This document shows positions 15,783 through 23,292 of a stretch of 30,674 nucleotides of DNA, piece after piece. Position 1 is the first letter of the stretch; the number at the start of each line of letters is the position of its first letter. The stretch lies in assembly GCA_900548775.1 (NCBI GenBank), contig URLM01000021.1, positions 1-30,674 on the forward strand, written 5' to 3'. Below the pieces are notes generated by a model. The model was not told the DNA's origin. It saw nothing but the letters and a program-made list of their open reading frames with translations, and ran no database searches. The position numbers were made by a program, and so were the translations under genes. Source of the DNA: an uncultured Olsenella sp. (GTDB taxonomy: Bacteria; Actinomycetota; Coriobacteriia; Coriobacteriales; Atopobiaceae).

Positions 15783-16424
15783 CTATCCTTCGACGATTTT
15801 GATGCCCGCGCTGCAGCCGAGGCGGTCGGCTCCTGCCTCAACCATGGCAAGCGCCTCCTCCTTGGTGTGGATGCCGCCCGCAGCCTTGACCTTGCAGCGG
15901 TCGCCCACGGTCTTGCGCATGAGCGCCACGTCGTGCACCGTGGCACCGCCCGTCGAGAAGCCCGTGCTGGTCTTCACGAACGAGGCGCCCGCGGCAACCG
16001 CGTCCTCGCAGGCGCGCACGATCTGCTCGTCATCGAGGAGGCAGCACTCCAGGATGACCTTCACCGGATGCCCCTGCGCGGCCTTGACCACGGCAGCTAT
16101 GTCATCGATGACGTACTGGTCGTCACCGGCAACGAGGTGGCCGCCGTTGATCACCATGTCGATCTCTGTGGTGCCATCGGCTACGGCCTGCGCGGCCTCG
16201 GCCGCCTTCGCCTGCGTGGAGCAGGCGCCGAGCGGAAACCCGATGCAGGTAGTTACGCCAACGCCCGTGCCGGCAAGACGCTTCGCCGCCATCGACGTCC
16301 AGCACGAGTTGATGGCGACGGTCGCGAAATGGTGCGCGGCGGCCTCGTCGCACAGGCGCTCGATGTCTGCCTGCGTTGCGTTCTGCTTGAGGTTGGTGTG
16401 GTCGATGTAGCCGTTGAGTTCCAT
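15783..16424 (-). CDS. deoC: Deoxyribose-phosphate aldolase
   Basis: 213 aa. Splits 2-deoxyribose-5-phosphate into glyceraldehyde-3-phosphate and acetaldehyde through a Schiff base. The Schiff-base lysine is in FVKTSTGFS, and the second conserved lysine in CKVKAAGGI (the usual P of KPAGG is A here). The N-terminal IDHTNLK and the segment EIDMVINGG are also typical. The gene is first in the deo operon. The ribosome site before 16424 is weak (TGGGA), which contrasts with the strong sites of deoB and deoD. Confidence 0.95.
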   Translation of the reverse strand: MELNGYIDHTNLKQNATQADIERLCDEAAAHHFATVAINSCWTSMAAKRLAGTGVGVTTCIGFPLGACSTQAKAAEAAQAVADGTTEIDMVINGGHLVAGDDQYVIDDIAAVVKAAQGHPVKVILECCLLDDEQIVRACEDAVAAGASFVKTSTGFSTGGATVHDVALMRKTVGDRCKVKAAGGIHTKEEALAMVEAGADRLGCSAGIKIVEG

Positions 16425-16542
16425 GGTGCGTCCCAGCTTCCCTTGATGCGTTTTCTCCCGCCCCACCTTGGCACAACCGGAGTCGCCGCGCAACGCCTCG
16501 CCTTCTGCGGTCCATTTCGGGTGTGTCAGTTTCCGGCTCAGA

Positions 16543-16638
16543 AAACCTCACGCGTGTTGTTTCTTTTCTGATATCTGACAAGAGAATCCCAGCTCAGGCA
16601 GGCAAAATATCAATTAAGAAACAACACGCGTGAGGTTT
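16543..16638. repeat. 96-bp stem-loop with perfect 23-bp arms
   Basis: Bases 16543-16565 and 16616-16638 are perfect reverse complements over 23 bp (core CCTCACGCGTGTTG, itself containing the palindrome CACGCGTG). Inside, TGATAT (16569-16574) pairs with ATATCA (16607-16612). The loop is 32 bases. It lies 120 bp before the deoC start, between deoC and the alcohol dehydrogenase terminator. It resembles a small mobile or structured element; no coding potential. Confidence 0.8.
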
Positions 16639-16711
16639 GGCAGGTCGGCACGAGTCGAGATCGTCGATGAGCGCCAGGCGCAGCGGAGCCCGAGCTTTCT
16701 CTCCCGACACG

Positions 16712-16745
16712 CAAAGAGGGCCGAGGCGTATTGCCTCGACCCTCT
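16712..16745 (-). terminator. Terminator of the alcohol dehydrogenase gene
   Basis: On the minus strand AGAGGG-TCGAGGC, loop AATAC, GCCTCGG-CCCTCT is followed by TTTGC, 34 bp after the stop. It separates the dehydrogenase from the deo operon. Confidence 0.8.
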
Positions 16746-16778
16746 CCGATAGATGAGCTAATAACGCTTGCGCAGGAA

Positions 16779-18005
16779 CTAGAAGTTCACCGGCTCGTCG
16801 TAGTAGCAGCACTTGAGAATCTTCTCGAAGTCCGCAGCCGTGGTCTTGCGCGGGTTCTCCGGCGTGCAGGCGTCCTGAACGGCGTTGGCAGCAATTGTCG
16901 GCAGCTTCTCGAGGAACTCCTTCTCGGAGACCATGACGGGCTCACCGGTCTCGTCTGCCTTGACGCCACCGTTGGCGTAGTTGTTGATGCTCTGCGGGAT
17001 GTGCAGCTCGTCGTTCATGCTGCGAATCTTCTCGACGAGCGAGTCGATGAGCTGGTCGTCAGTGGTGCCGGGAAGGTGCAGGATCTCCTTGGCAACGTAA
17101 GCGTAGCGCTCGTGGGCACGCGGGTCCTTGGAGTTCCACTGGATGGCCTTACCCAGGTACATGGCGTTAGCAGCACCATGGATGATGTGGCCATTCTCGA
17201 ACGCGGCGCCGGTCTTGTGAGCCATGGAGTGCACAATGCCGAGCAGGCCAGAGGAGAAGGCCAGGCCGGCGAGGCACTGGGCCTCGTGCATGTGCTTGCG
17301 GCCCTCGTGGTCGCCCGTGTAGGAAACGGGCAGCCACTGGGTGATCTCACGGATGCCGTGCAGGGCGTCGGCATCGGTGAACATGGAGGCAGCGGTCGAG
17401 ACGTAGGCCTCGAGGCAGTGCGTAAGGGCATCCATGCCAGTGTGCGCGCAGAGCTTCTGGGGCATGGAGTAGGTGAGCTCGGGGTCGACAATGGCGACAT
17501 CGGGCGTGATGTTGAAGTCGGCCAGCGGGTACTTGATGCCGTGCTGGTAATCGGTGATGACAGAGAAGGCGGTTACCTCGGTAGCGGTGCCAGAAGTGGA
17601 GCTAATGGCGCAGAAGTGGGCCTTCTTACGCAGCTCGGGGAAGGAGAACGGCTGGATGATGTTGTCGAACTTCTCATCGGGATACTCGTAGAACACCCAC
17701 ATGGCCTTTGCGGCGTCGATAGGAGAGCCGCCGCCGATAGCAACGATCCAGTCGGGGCCAAACTCCTCCATGGCCTTGGCGCCCTTCTGCACGGTCTCGA
17801 TCGACGGGTCGGACTCGACGCCCTCGAACAGCTTGACCTCGAAGCCTGCGTCCTCCAGGTCCTTCTGGACATCCTGCAGGAAGCCGCCGCGGCGCATGCT
17901 GTGACCGCCGGAGACGATGATGGCCTTCTTGCCCTTGAGGTTCTTGACCTCGTGGCGAGAGCCCTCACCAAAGTACAGGTCACGCGGGTTGGTAAAACGT
18001 CCCAT
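16779..18005 (-). CDS. Iron-containing alcohol dehydrogenase
   Basis: 408 aa group III alcohol dehydrogenase, NAD(P)-dependent, probably reducing an aldehyde to an alcohol in fermentation. The dinucleotide-binding GGGSPIDAAK is at 91-100. Metal ligands by family alignment are D192 and H196 (GMDALTHCLEAY), H263 (SMAHKTGA) and H276 (GHIIHGAANA). The start at 18005 follows GGAGG. It has its own terminator and no partner gene, and is expressed toward the deo operon. Because deoxyribose-phosphate aldolase makes acetaldehyde, this enzyme could recycle NADH with it; butanol or lactaldehyde-type substrates are equally compatible with the motifs. Confidence 0.9.
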   Translation of the reverse strand: MGRFTNPRDLYFGEGSRHEVKNLKGKKAIIVSGGHSMRRGGFLQDVQKDLEDAGFEVKLFEGVESDPSIETVQKGAKAMEEFGPDWIVAIGGGSPIDAAKAMWVFYEYPDEKFDNIIQPFSFPELRKKAHFCAISSTSGTATEVTAFSVITDYQHGIKYPLADFNITPDVAIVDPELTYSMPQKLCAHTGMDALTHCLEAYVSTAASMFTDADALHGIREITQWLPVSYTGDHEGRKHMHEAQCLAGLAFSSGLLGIVHSMAHKTGAAFENGHIIHGAANAMYLGKAIQWNSKDPRAHERYAYVAKEILHLPGTTDDQLIDSLVEKIRSMNDELHIPQSINNYANGGVKADETGEPVMVSEKEFLEKLPTIAANAVQDACTPENPRKTTAADFEKILKCCYYDEPVNF

Positions 18006-18315
18006 AAGCACATCCTCCAATTCACTGGCCGCCACCGATGGCGGCAAATGTTAGAGGGGGCCATTTGGCCTCCTCTGATGGCCAAGCTGGAACACCACGG
18101 AACGAGGCGGCAGGCGTTGCGCACGATCGCCAAGCCGCACTCCAAAAGCGGCCCCATCCTACCAGATGGGAAGCCACGGTGAGGGGCTTTCAGCGAACGG
18201 AATCAGGCAGCTACGCGGGCACATCCTCGCTCCAGCGTGGTCCTTACCCTCGCCATTCCAAAACAACTTCGCGTAACTAAATCTCCACATTTGCAACACA
18301 GTATGTCCCGCGCCC
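18006..18315. other. Gene-free leader region of the alcohol dehydrogenase
   Basis: On the minus strand it holds the untranslated region of the dehydrogenase gene, with a small hairpin (GCCGCC-ATCGGT-GGCGGC) just before the ribosome site. Bases 18240-18300 are AT-richer and may carry the promoter, but I cannot fix one. No gene seen. Confidence 0.45.
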
Positions 18316-18358
18316 ACAAGAAGGGACGCCCGGCACCAACAGGCACCGGACGCCCCTC
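18316..18358 (-). terminator. cstA terminator
   Basis: On the minus strand a 16-bp stem (18358-18343 with 18338-18323, loop TGTT) forms using four G-U pairs, followed by TCTTGT. The plus-strand version would have four mismatches, so the hairpin is specific to the cstA transcript. Confidence 0.7.
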
Positions 18359-18381
18359 TGAACACATGGTGAGCACGCGAT

Positions 18382-20217
18382 TTATGCAGTGACCTCGGTC
18401 TTGGTGTCCACGGCAACGTCGTGCCTGGACTCCTCGACGTGCTTGCGGCCCAGCTCGGACCACTCGGGCTCCTCGTCGGGGATGGAGCCGGCCTTCTTGG
18501 TGAAGAACTCCTTCAGACAGTTGTAGGCGACGATGACGCCCAGGACGACGAGCAGCACGGCGAAGACAAGCTGGATGCCAGAGGTCGCGAGGACGGAAGC
18601 GCCGGCAGCAGTGGTGCCGAAGAGGCCATAGGTGCTGATGGCAACGACGCAGCCGATGAGCGACTGGACGAGCGAGGTGAAGGTGCAGCAGAGCAGGAAC
18701 GCCACGGGCACGTAGAGCATCCAGCCCTTGCGGCCGGTCACCTTGCAGAAGACGGCGATGGTGATCATGGTCATGCCGCCGAGGAGCTGGTTGGAGGCAC
18801 CGAACAGCGGCCAGATGTTGAGGTAGCCGCCAAAGGTGAGCGAGAGGCCGCCGAGGAGCGTGACCACAGTCGCGAACCAGGGGTTGCCAACGACCTTCAT
18901 GACGCCGGTCTTCTCGGTGCTCACCGCGCGGGCATCGTTGGACTTCGCGAAGAACTCCTGGAGCGAGACGCGGGCGATGCGAGCCACGGCGTCAAGCGAG
19001 GTGAGGGCCAGGGCCGAGACGCACATGGTCATGAACACGGTCGCGATGGTCGCGTCGACGCCCATGAGCTCGACGCCCTTGGCCACGCCGCCGGCGAAGA
19101 TCTGGAACGGGGTGGCGTTGCCGGTGTTCATGTCCTTGTACATGATGGCGGCGATGACGACGGCGAGCGTGCCCACGAAGGACTCGAGGACCATGGCACC
19201 GTAGCCAACGGGGAGCGCGTCCTCCTCGTTAGAGACCTGCTTGGAGGAGGTGCCGGAGGACACGAGACTGTGGAAGCCGGAGAGGGCGCCGCAGGCAACG
19301 GAGACAAACAGCACGGGGAAGAGGAACTGGCCGCTCGCGTTGGTGAAGCCCACGAAGGCGGGGGCGGTCATCTCGGCCTGGCCGTTCGCGCCCATGGCGA
19401 AGATGCCGAGAACTGCAGCGACGATCATGGTGACCATCATGATGGTGGTGAGGTAGTCACGCGGCTGCTTGAGCTTCTGGATGGGCATCGCGGCAGCAAA
19501 CACGAGGTAGGCCATCGTGACGGCGATCCAGCCGTTGGTATCGAGGTAGATGGGGAACTGCATGCCCACGGCGAACATGGCGACGATCAGGACGAGGGCG
19601 CAGACGAACTGCTTCCAGCCCTTGAGGTCGAACTTGCGGCAGAACCAGCCAAAGGCGATCGCGACAAAGGTGAAGAGCAGCGAGATGGTGCCGGCGGCCG
19701 CGCCATAGTAGGACTTGGCGAGGTCGACGCCACCGCCGTCGGCAGCGACGACCTTGAAGGTGCTCGCGACCATGGAGGTGAACGCAGCGATGACGATGAG
19801 GCAGAACAGCCAGGTGAAGATCAGGAACAGGCGACGGCCGGTCTTGCCGATGTACTTCTCGATGAGCTGGGCAAGCGACTTTCCGTTGTTCTTCATCGAG
19901 GCGTAGAGGGCGCCAAAGTCATGCACGGCGCCAAAGAAGATGCCGCCGACAAGGACCCACAGCATGACGGGGACCCAGCCGAAGGCCATGGCGACGATGG
20001 TGCCCTGGACAGGGCCCGCGCCGCAGATCGAGGAGAACTGGTGCGCGAAGACCGTGAAGCGAGAGGCGGGCGAGAAGTCCTTGCCGTCCTCCATGCGAAC
20101 CGCAGGGGTGAGAGCCTTGGAATCGACGCCCCATGACTTTGCTAGCCAGCGCCCGTACCCGAGATAGCCAATAATCAGGACCACCGCGCTTATCAAGATG
20201 ATCGTGATGCCGTTCAT
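18382..20217 (-). CDS. cstA: Carbon starvation protein CstA (pyruvate/peptide permease family)
   Basis: 611 aa polytopic membrane protein with many hydrophobic helices. CstA-family members take up pyruvate (BtsT, CstA in enterobacteria) and have been linked to peptide uptake during starvation. Family hallmarks: the N-terminal GYLGYGRWLAKSWG, SPASRFTVFAHQFSSICGAGPV with GPVQG, FFGAVHDFGALYASMKNNGKS, and CGALSGFHSLVSSGTSSKQ. The C-terminal tail (SELGRKHVEESRHD) is cytoplasmic. AGGAGGT precedes the ATG at 20217. It is transcribed alone and ends at its own hairpin. The promoter region carries TGCTG/CAGCA palindromes suggesting specific control. Confidence 0.95.
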   Translation of the reverse strand: MNGITIILISAVVLIIGYLGYGRWLAKSWGVDSKALTPAVRMEDGKDFSPASRFTVFAHQFSSICGAGPVQGTIVAMAFGWVPVMLWVLVGGIFFGAVHDFGALYASMKNNGKSLAQLIEKYIGKTGRRLFLIFTWLFCLIVIAAFTSMVASTFKVVAADGGGVDLAKSYYGAAAGTISLLFTFVAIAFGWFCRKFDLKGWKQFVCALVLIVAMFAVGMQFPIYLDTNGWIAVTMAYLVFAAAMPIQKLKQPRDYLTTIMMVTMIVAAVLGIFAMGANGQAEMTAPAFVGFTNASGQFLFPVLFVSVACGALSGFHSLVSSGTSSKQVSNEEDALPVGYGAMVLESFVGTLAVVIAAIMYKDMNTGNATPFQIFAGGVAKGVELMGVDATIATVFMTMCVSALALTSLDAVARIARVSLQEFFAKSNDARAVSTEKTGVMKVVGNPWFATVVTLLGGLSLTFGGYLNIWPLFGASNQLLGGMTMITIAVFCKVTGRKGWMLYVPVAFLLCCTFTSLVQSLIGCVVAISTYGLFGTTAAGASVLATSGIQLVFAVLLVVLGVIVAYNCLKEFFTKKAGSIPDEEPEWSELGRKHVEESRHDVAVDTKTEVTA

Positions 20218-20321
20218 GTCGTCTTACCTCCTCAGGGTAGGGCGCTGCGGACCGTTTCCGCCGTTTGCGCTCGGTGCGCGGCATAGTACATCCATTGGGA
20301 AGCGGGCAGATGGCTCTTCCC

Positions 20322-20356
20322 TGCTGAAAGTTATTGGATATTTTCAGCAATTGCTG
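20322..20356. promoter_or_regulatory. Operator-like palindromes at the cstA start of transcription
   Basis: TGCTGAAA (20322-20329) is mirrored by TTTCAGCA (20342-20349). Overlapping it is the perfect 12-bp palindrome CAGCAATTGCTG (20345-20356). All lie just downstream of the predicted cstA start site, where a bound repressor would block transcription. Confidence 0.5.
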
Positions 20357-20364
20357 TAGTTTTT

Positions 20365-20392
20365 AGGATAGCTTCAAGATGATTTTTTGCAA
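20365..20392 (-). promoter_or_regulatory. Predicted cstA promoter
   Basis: On the minus strand TTGCAA (20392-20387), 16 bp, TATCCT (20370-20365), giving a leader of about 140 bases before the cstA ATG. Confidence 0.5.
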
Positions 20393-20638
20393 ACATTGGA
20401 TAAGTACTGCCCATTCAATAACATTGCTCGCTATACGGTGCCCTTCGAACTTTCTCCAAGACGTAATCGTTTTGGACCTCAATTGGAAACAAATGAACGC
20501 CGCTCGCCGCTCACTTGCAACCGTTCGTGGTAGTTGTTGTGCTCAGACAATCGTTATTGGGAATGGAGTTCTATTTGCCGTCGCGAAGTCTTGAGACGGC
20601 GCATGGGATACCATGGGAGCATCGAGAGGAGGCTCGTC

Positions 20639-21712
20639 GTGGCATACGACCCCAGAAGAGAGGACTACCAACGCCTGGCGCTTCGCTATGCCCAGTCGCT
20701 TCCGAAGGGCGACCCGGTGGCTGCCGCACGTGCGTTTGCAAACTTTGGGAGACGCTTTGCCCGCGACCGTGACACGCTCCCGCAGTCAGACGCCGACCGG
20801 GCCTTCCACCTTGTTGCCGTTGCGGCCGAGGTCATCGACTACCAGCTCCCCTTCTCCAGCGAGGCACGGGCGGAGTCTCTCATCTCCCGTGGAAGAGATC
20901 TTCTCGACGAGGCCATCTCGCTCGACCCCAACTGCCATGACGCCATCCGCATGCGCGCGTCGCGCATGAACCCCACCTTCGACAACCAGTTCGCCTTTCT
21001 CACCGAGGGCGCAGACGAGGTCTTGGCGTCATGCGAGGCCGCCCGAGACGCAGTCCCCGATGACGGCGACGACGAGCGCGTTGCCCTTGGGCGCGACATC
21101 GCCATGCGTCCCTACAGGCGCTGGATGGCGGCCCTCGCCGAGGAGGCGCTCATCTGCGGACGCAACCGCGGCTGCATAGAGGCCGGGGAACGTCTGCTCG
21201 AGCAGGACCCCTCCGACCAGGCGGACGTTCGCTTCACGCTTGCCCTTGCCTATGCGAAGCTCGAGGACTCCGCGTCGCTTGACGCGCTCGAGAAGCGCTA
21301 CGGCGCCGTCGTTCCGCCGCGCGCGCCAGACGACGCGTGGATGGGGCTTGCTCGCCTGGCGCTTGCCCACAAGCGCCACGACATGAGCTTGGCGCACCAG
21401 CTTCTCGAGCGCCTGGCCAGCACCTACGAGGGCTGCGCCTCCGCACTCATCACCCAGACGGAACTGCCGGACGGCGTCTTTGCCCGCCTGGCGGTTCCCC
21501 CTTACAGCGAGGACGAGCTCATCCTGGCGATCTCGGAGGCGACGGTGCTTCTGCAGGAGGGCGAGGACCAGAGCGGCAGGGGCGTCCTGGGCACGTGGGT
21601 CGCCCAGACCGCCGCAAAGCTCTACCCTGAGGCCCTCGAGGAGGCAAAGGAGCTCTCCAATCCCTACTATCAGCGAGAAGGGCAGCGACCCCAGGGGGGT
21701 GACGCCTCGTGA
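20639..21712 (+). CDS. Alpha-helical (TPR-like) protein of unknown function
   Basis: 357 aa, GTG start with GAGAGGAGG six bases upstream; a longer open frame from 20534 is not supported by a ribosome site. No signal peptide or membrane segment. The chain is rich in helix-forming A, L, E and R, with helix pairs reminiscent of tetratricopeptide repeats (for example RRWMAALAEEALICGRNRG, then a segment ending ERLLEQDP). The last 100 residues include PYSEDELILAISEATVLLQEGE. It overlaps the next gene by four bases and is homologous to it across the central and C-terminal parts. I do not recognise a named family with certainty; the layout resembles ST7-like TPR proteins. It may act as a scaffold, but nothing here indicates partners. 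Confidence 0.7.
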   Translation: MAYDPRREDYQRLALRYAQSLPKGDPVAAARAFANFGRRFARDRDTLPQSDADRAFHLVAVAAEVIDYQLPFSSEARAESLISRGRDLLDEAISLDPNCHDAIRMRASRMNPTFDNQFAFLTEGADEVLASCEAARDAVPDDGDDERVALGRDIAMRPYRRWMAALAEEALICGRNRGCIEAGERLLEQDPSDQADVRFTLALAYAKLEDSASLDALEKRYGAVVPPRAPDDAWMGLARLALAHKRHDMSLAHQLLERLASTYEGCASALITQTELPDGVFARLAVPPYSEDELILAISEATVLLQEGEDQSGRGVLGTWVAQTAAKLYPEALEEAKELSNPYYQREGQRPQGGDAS

Positions 21713-22680
21713 ACGGACGAGATGAGCTTGTCCTGAGGTGCGCCCAGCGGCGCCGCGAGAAGATCGGCACCCTCTCGGACGAGGGCTTTGCCGAGCTCTG
21801 CCTTGCCGTGCGGGAGAACCCAGCGGCCTTTGTGGACTCCCCCGAGCAGGCCTCGTTCGCGACGCTCGTGAGCGCGCTCGACGCGTTTCGCCGCGCCGGG
21901 GCCGATGACGACCTTCTCGATGACGACGAGTTCCGCGCCGCACGGGCTCGTCGGCTTCAGGCTCTATCCACGGGATGCGCGCAGGCCCTCTCACAGGACG
22001 AGGGCTGCCTTGACGCACGCCTAGTCCAGGTGCTTGCCGCCGAGCTGGGCCCGGACGACAGGCTTGATGCCCTGCTAGAGGTCGAGGGAAGGGCCGGCGG
22101 CAGCGCAGACCTATCTCTTGGTGCCACAGGCGACGCCTGGGACGACGTCTTCATGCGACCTCGCCTTCGCCTGTGGGGAGCAATCGCACGAGCGTGCCTC
22201 GAGGGCAGCCGCTACCGCATGGCGCTCGAGGTCTCGCGCGGGCTCATGGCGGCGTCGCCCGTCGATCAGGTTGGGGGACGCCTCACGGCTGCCCTCGCGC
22301 TGGCCCGCCTCGAGGACGAGGAGGGCTTCAACGAGCTTGATGCGCGACTTTCCGGCCACGAGAACTGCTGGCTCAACCTTGGCAGGACCATTCTCCTCTA
22401 CAAGCTCGGACGCATGAACGCCGCGCGGCGTGCGCTCCGCGGGTACGGCGAGCTTTGCGAGGGGGCGGCGTATGCCCTGCTCAGACCCACGTACGTCGAG
22501 CTCTACCTCCCAGACAGGCCCGAGGTGCCGGCGGGCGGCTTCGAGGAGGCCACCTTCGCCGTCCACGAGGCGGAGCCCATCATCGCCGACGTCCCCGACT
22601 TCGTGTCCTGGGCGGACTCCTTCCCGTGGTTCCACGCCGCAGGTGAGTCATTCTCGGAGGAAACGGGCTACGACTGGTAG
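21709..22680 (+). CDS. Second TPR-like protein, paralogue of the upstream gene
   Basis: 323 aa beginning at the GTG in the GTGA overlap with the preceding stop, with GGGGGGTG as ribosome site; the two genes are surely co-translated. Residues from about 150 (MRPRLRLWGAIARACLEGSR) line up with the upstream protein (MRPYRRWMAALAEEALICGR). Both continue with a helix ending in a DQ motif, then LALARLED/LALAYAKLED, and end in a similar C-terminal block (FAVHEAEPIIAD versus LAISEATVLLQE). The N-terminal 140 residues are more diverged, with an acidic DDDLLDDDEF stretch. Function unknown; likely arose by tandem duplication. Confidence 0.7.
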   Translation: MNGRDELVLRCAQRRREKIGTLSDEGFAELCLAVRENPAAFVDSPEQASFATLVSALDAFRRAGADDDLLDDDEFRAARARRLQALSTGCAQALSQDEGCLDARLVQVLAAELGPDDRLDALLEVEGRAGGSADLSLGATGDAWDDVFMRPRLRLWGAIARACLEGSRYRMALEVSRGLMAASPVDQVGGRLTAALALARLEDEEGFNELDARLSGHENCWLNLGRTILLYKLGRMNAARRALRGYGELCEGAAYALLRPTYVELYLPDRPEVPAGGFEEATFAVHEAEPIIADVPDFVSWADSFPWFHAAGESFSEETGYDW

Positions 22681-22696
22681 AGCCGCTCAGCTCTGA

Positions 22697-22702
22697 TATA
22701 CT
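22697..22702 (+). promoter_or_regulatory. -10 element of tRNA-Glu
   Basis: TATACT, nine bases before the mature tRNA 5' end. No clear -35. Confidence 0.5.
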
Positions 22703-22711
22703 CTCACCTGC

Positions 22712-22786
22712 GTCCCCATCGTCTAGCGGTCAGGACATCGCCCTTTCAAGGCGACGACACGAGTTCGAGTCTCGTTGGGGGCACCA
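22712..22786 (+). tRNA. tRNA-Glu (anticodon TTC)
   Basis: 75 nt with encoded CCA. Acceptor GTCCCCA pairs with TGGGGGC. Anticodon stem TCGCC/GGCGA encloses CTTTCAA, giving TTC. T arm is ACGAGTTCGAGTCTCGT. Confidence 0.95.
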
Positions 22787-22801
22787 TTTGGCACCGGCCG
22801 A

Positions 22802-22836
22802 CGGCCGTCTTCCCACGTGAAGGCGGCCGCTTTTTT
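22802..22836 (+). terminator. Terminator of tRNA-Glu
   Basis: CGGCCGTCTTC pairs with GAAGGCGGCCG (11 bp, one T-G pair) and is followed by CTTTTTT. Confidence 0.93.
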
Positions 22837-22942
22837 CGAGCAACGCGCACTCCCGCGCTCCGGTCCATCACGCTACTATGGCATAGACGGCAAAAGCGCT
22901 GGCAGCCATCAGGGCGCCGCCCGCATCGAAGGGAGCCTCGGC

Positions 22943-23239
22943 ATGTCGGACAAGAAGAAGCGCATCCTCATCGCATGCGGCTCCGGCATCGTGACCTCGA
23001 CCATCGCGCGCAAGAAGGTCGAGAGCCTGCTTGACGCGCATGGCTACAAGGGCCGCTACGAGATTGCGCAGGTCCCTCTCGGCACCGCAGCAGAGAAGTC
23101 AAAGGCCTGCGACTTTATCGTCGCCACCTCGATACGGCCGTCAGACCTGCACTGCCCGTTCGTCGACGGAACGTCCTACCTCATGGGACGCGACGAGGAG
23201 ACGACGAACGAGCAGATCCTTCGCCTCATGGAGCAGTAG
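22943..23239 (+). CDS. PTS system EIIB component, GatB-like (orphan)
   Basis: 98 aa. EIIB proteins of the galactitol/lactate class relay phosphate from EIIA to an incoming sugar through a cysteine in a P-loop. That loop is ILIACGSGIVTST here, with C12 as the phosphocysteine. The remainder (VPLGTAAEKSKACDFIVATS, then VDGTSYLMG) follows the GatB layout. The ATG at 22943 follows AGGGAG. No EIIA or EIIC gene is adjacent in this window: the neighbours are tRNA-Glu upstream and, convergently, the split transketolase. It must work with subunits encoded elsewhere, or has been recruited to another role such as sensing. Confidence 0.85.
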   Translation: MSDKKKRILIACGSGIVTSTIARKKVESLLDAHGYKGRYEIAQVPLGTAAEKSKACDFIVATSIRPSDLHCPFVDGTSYLMGRDEETTNEQILRLMEQ

Positions 23240-23292
23240 CGTCCAGAGCCCGAGGTCGCTTGCGGCTCTCGCCCGCCCGTTCTTGCCAAGCC

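Larger units (their letters stand above)
20218..20638. other. AT-rich divergent intergenic region
   Basis: Clearly AT-richer than the rest, especially 20320-20480. The left part holds the cstA promoter and palindromes. I found no convincing promoter for the plus-strand gene starting at 20639, and no gene. Confidence 0.5.

Noticed and set aside
20379..20594. 71-codon open frame in the AT-rich gap after cstA
   Set aside because: No ribosome site, composition unlike neighbours' coding regions, and no recognisable domain.
23240..23292. Possible terminator between EIIB and the transketolase genes
   Set aside because: Only a 6-bp AGAGCC/GGCTCT stem with a large loop and no proper T-tract; too weak to call.
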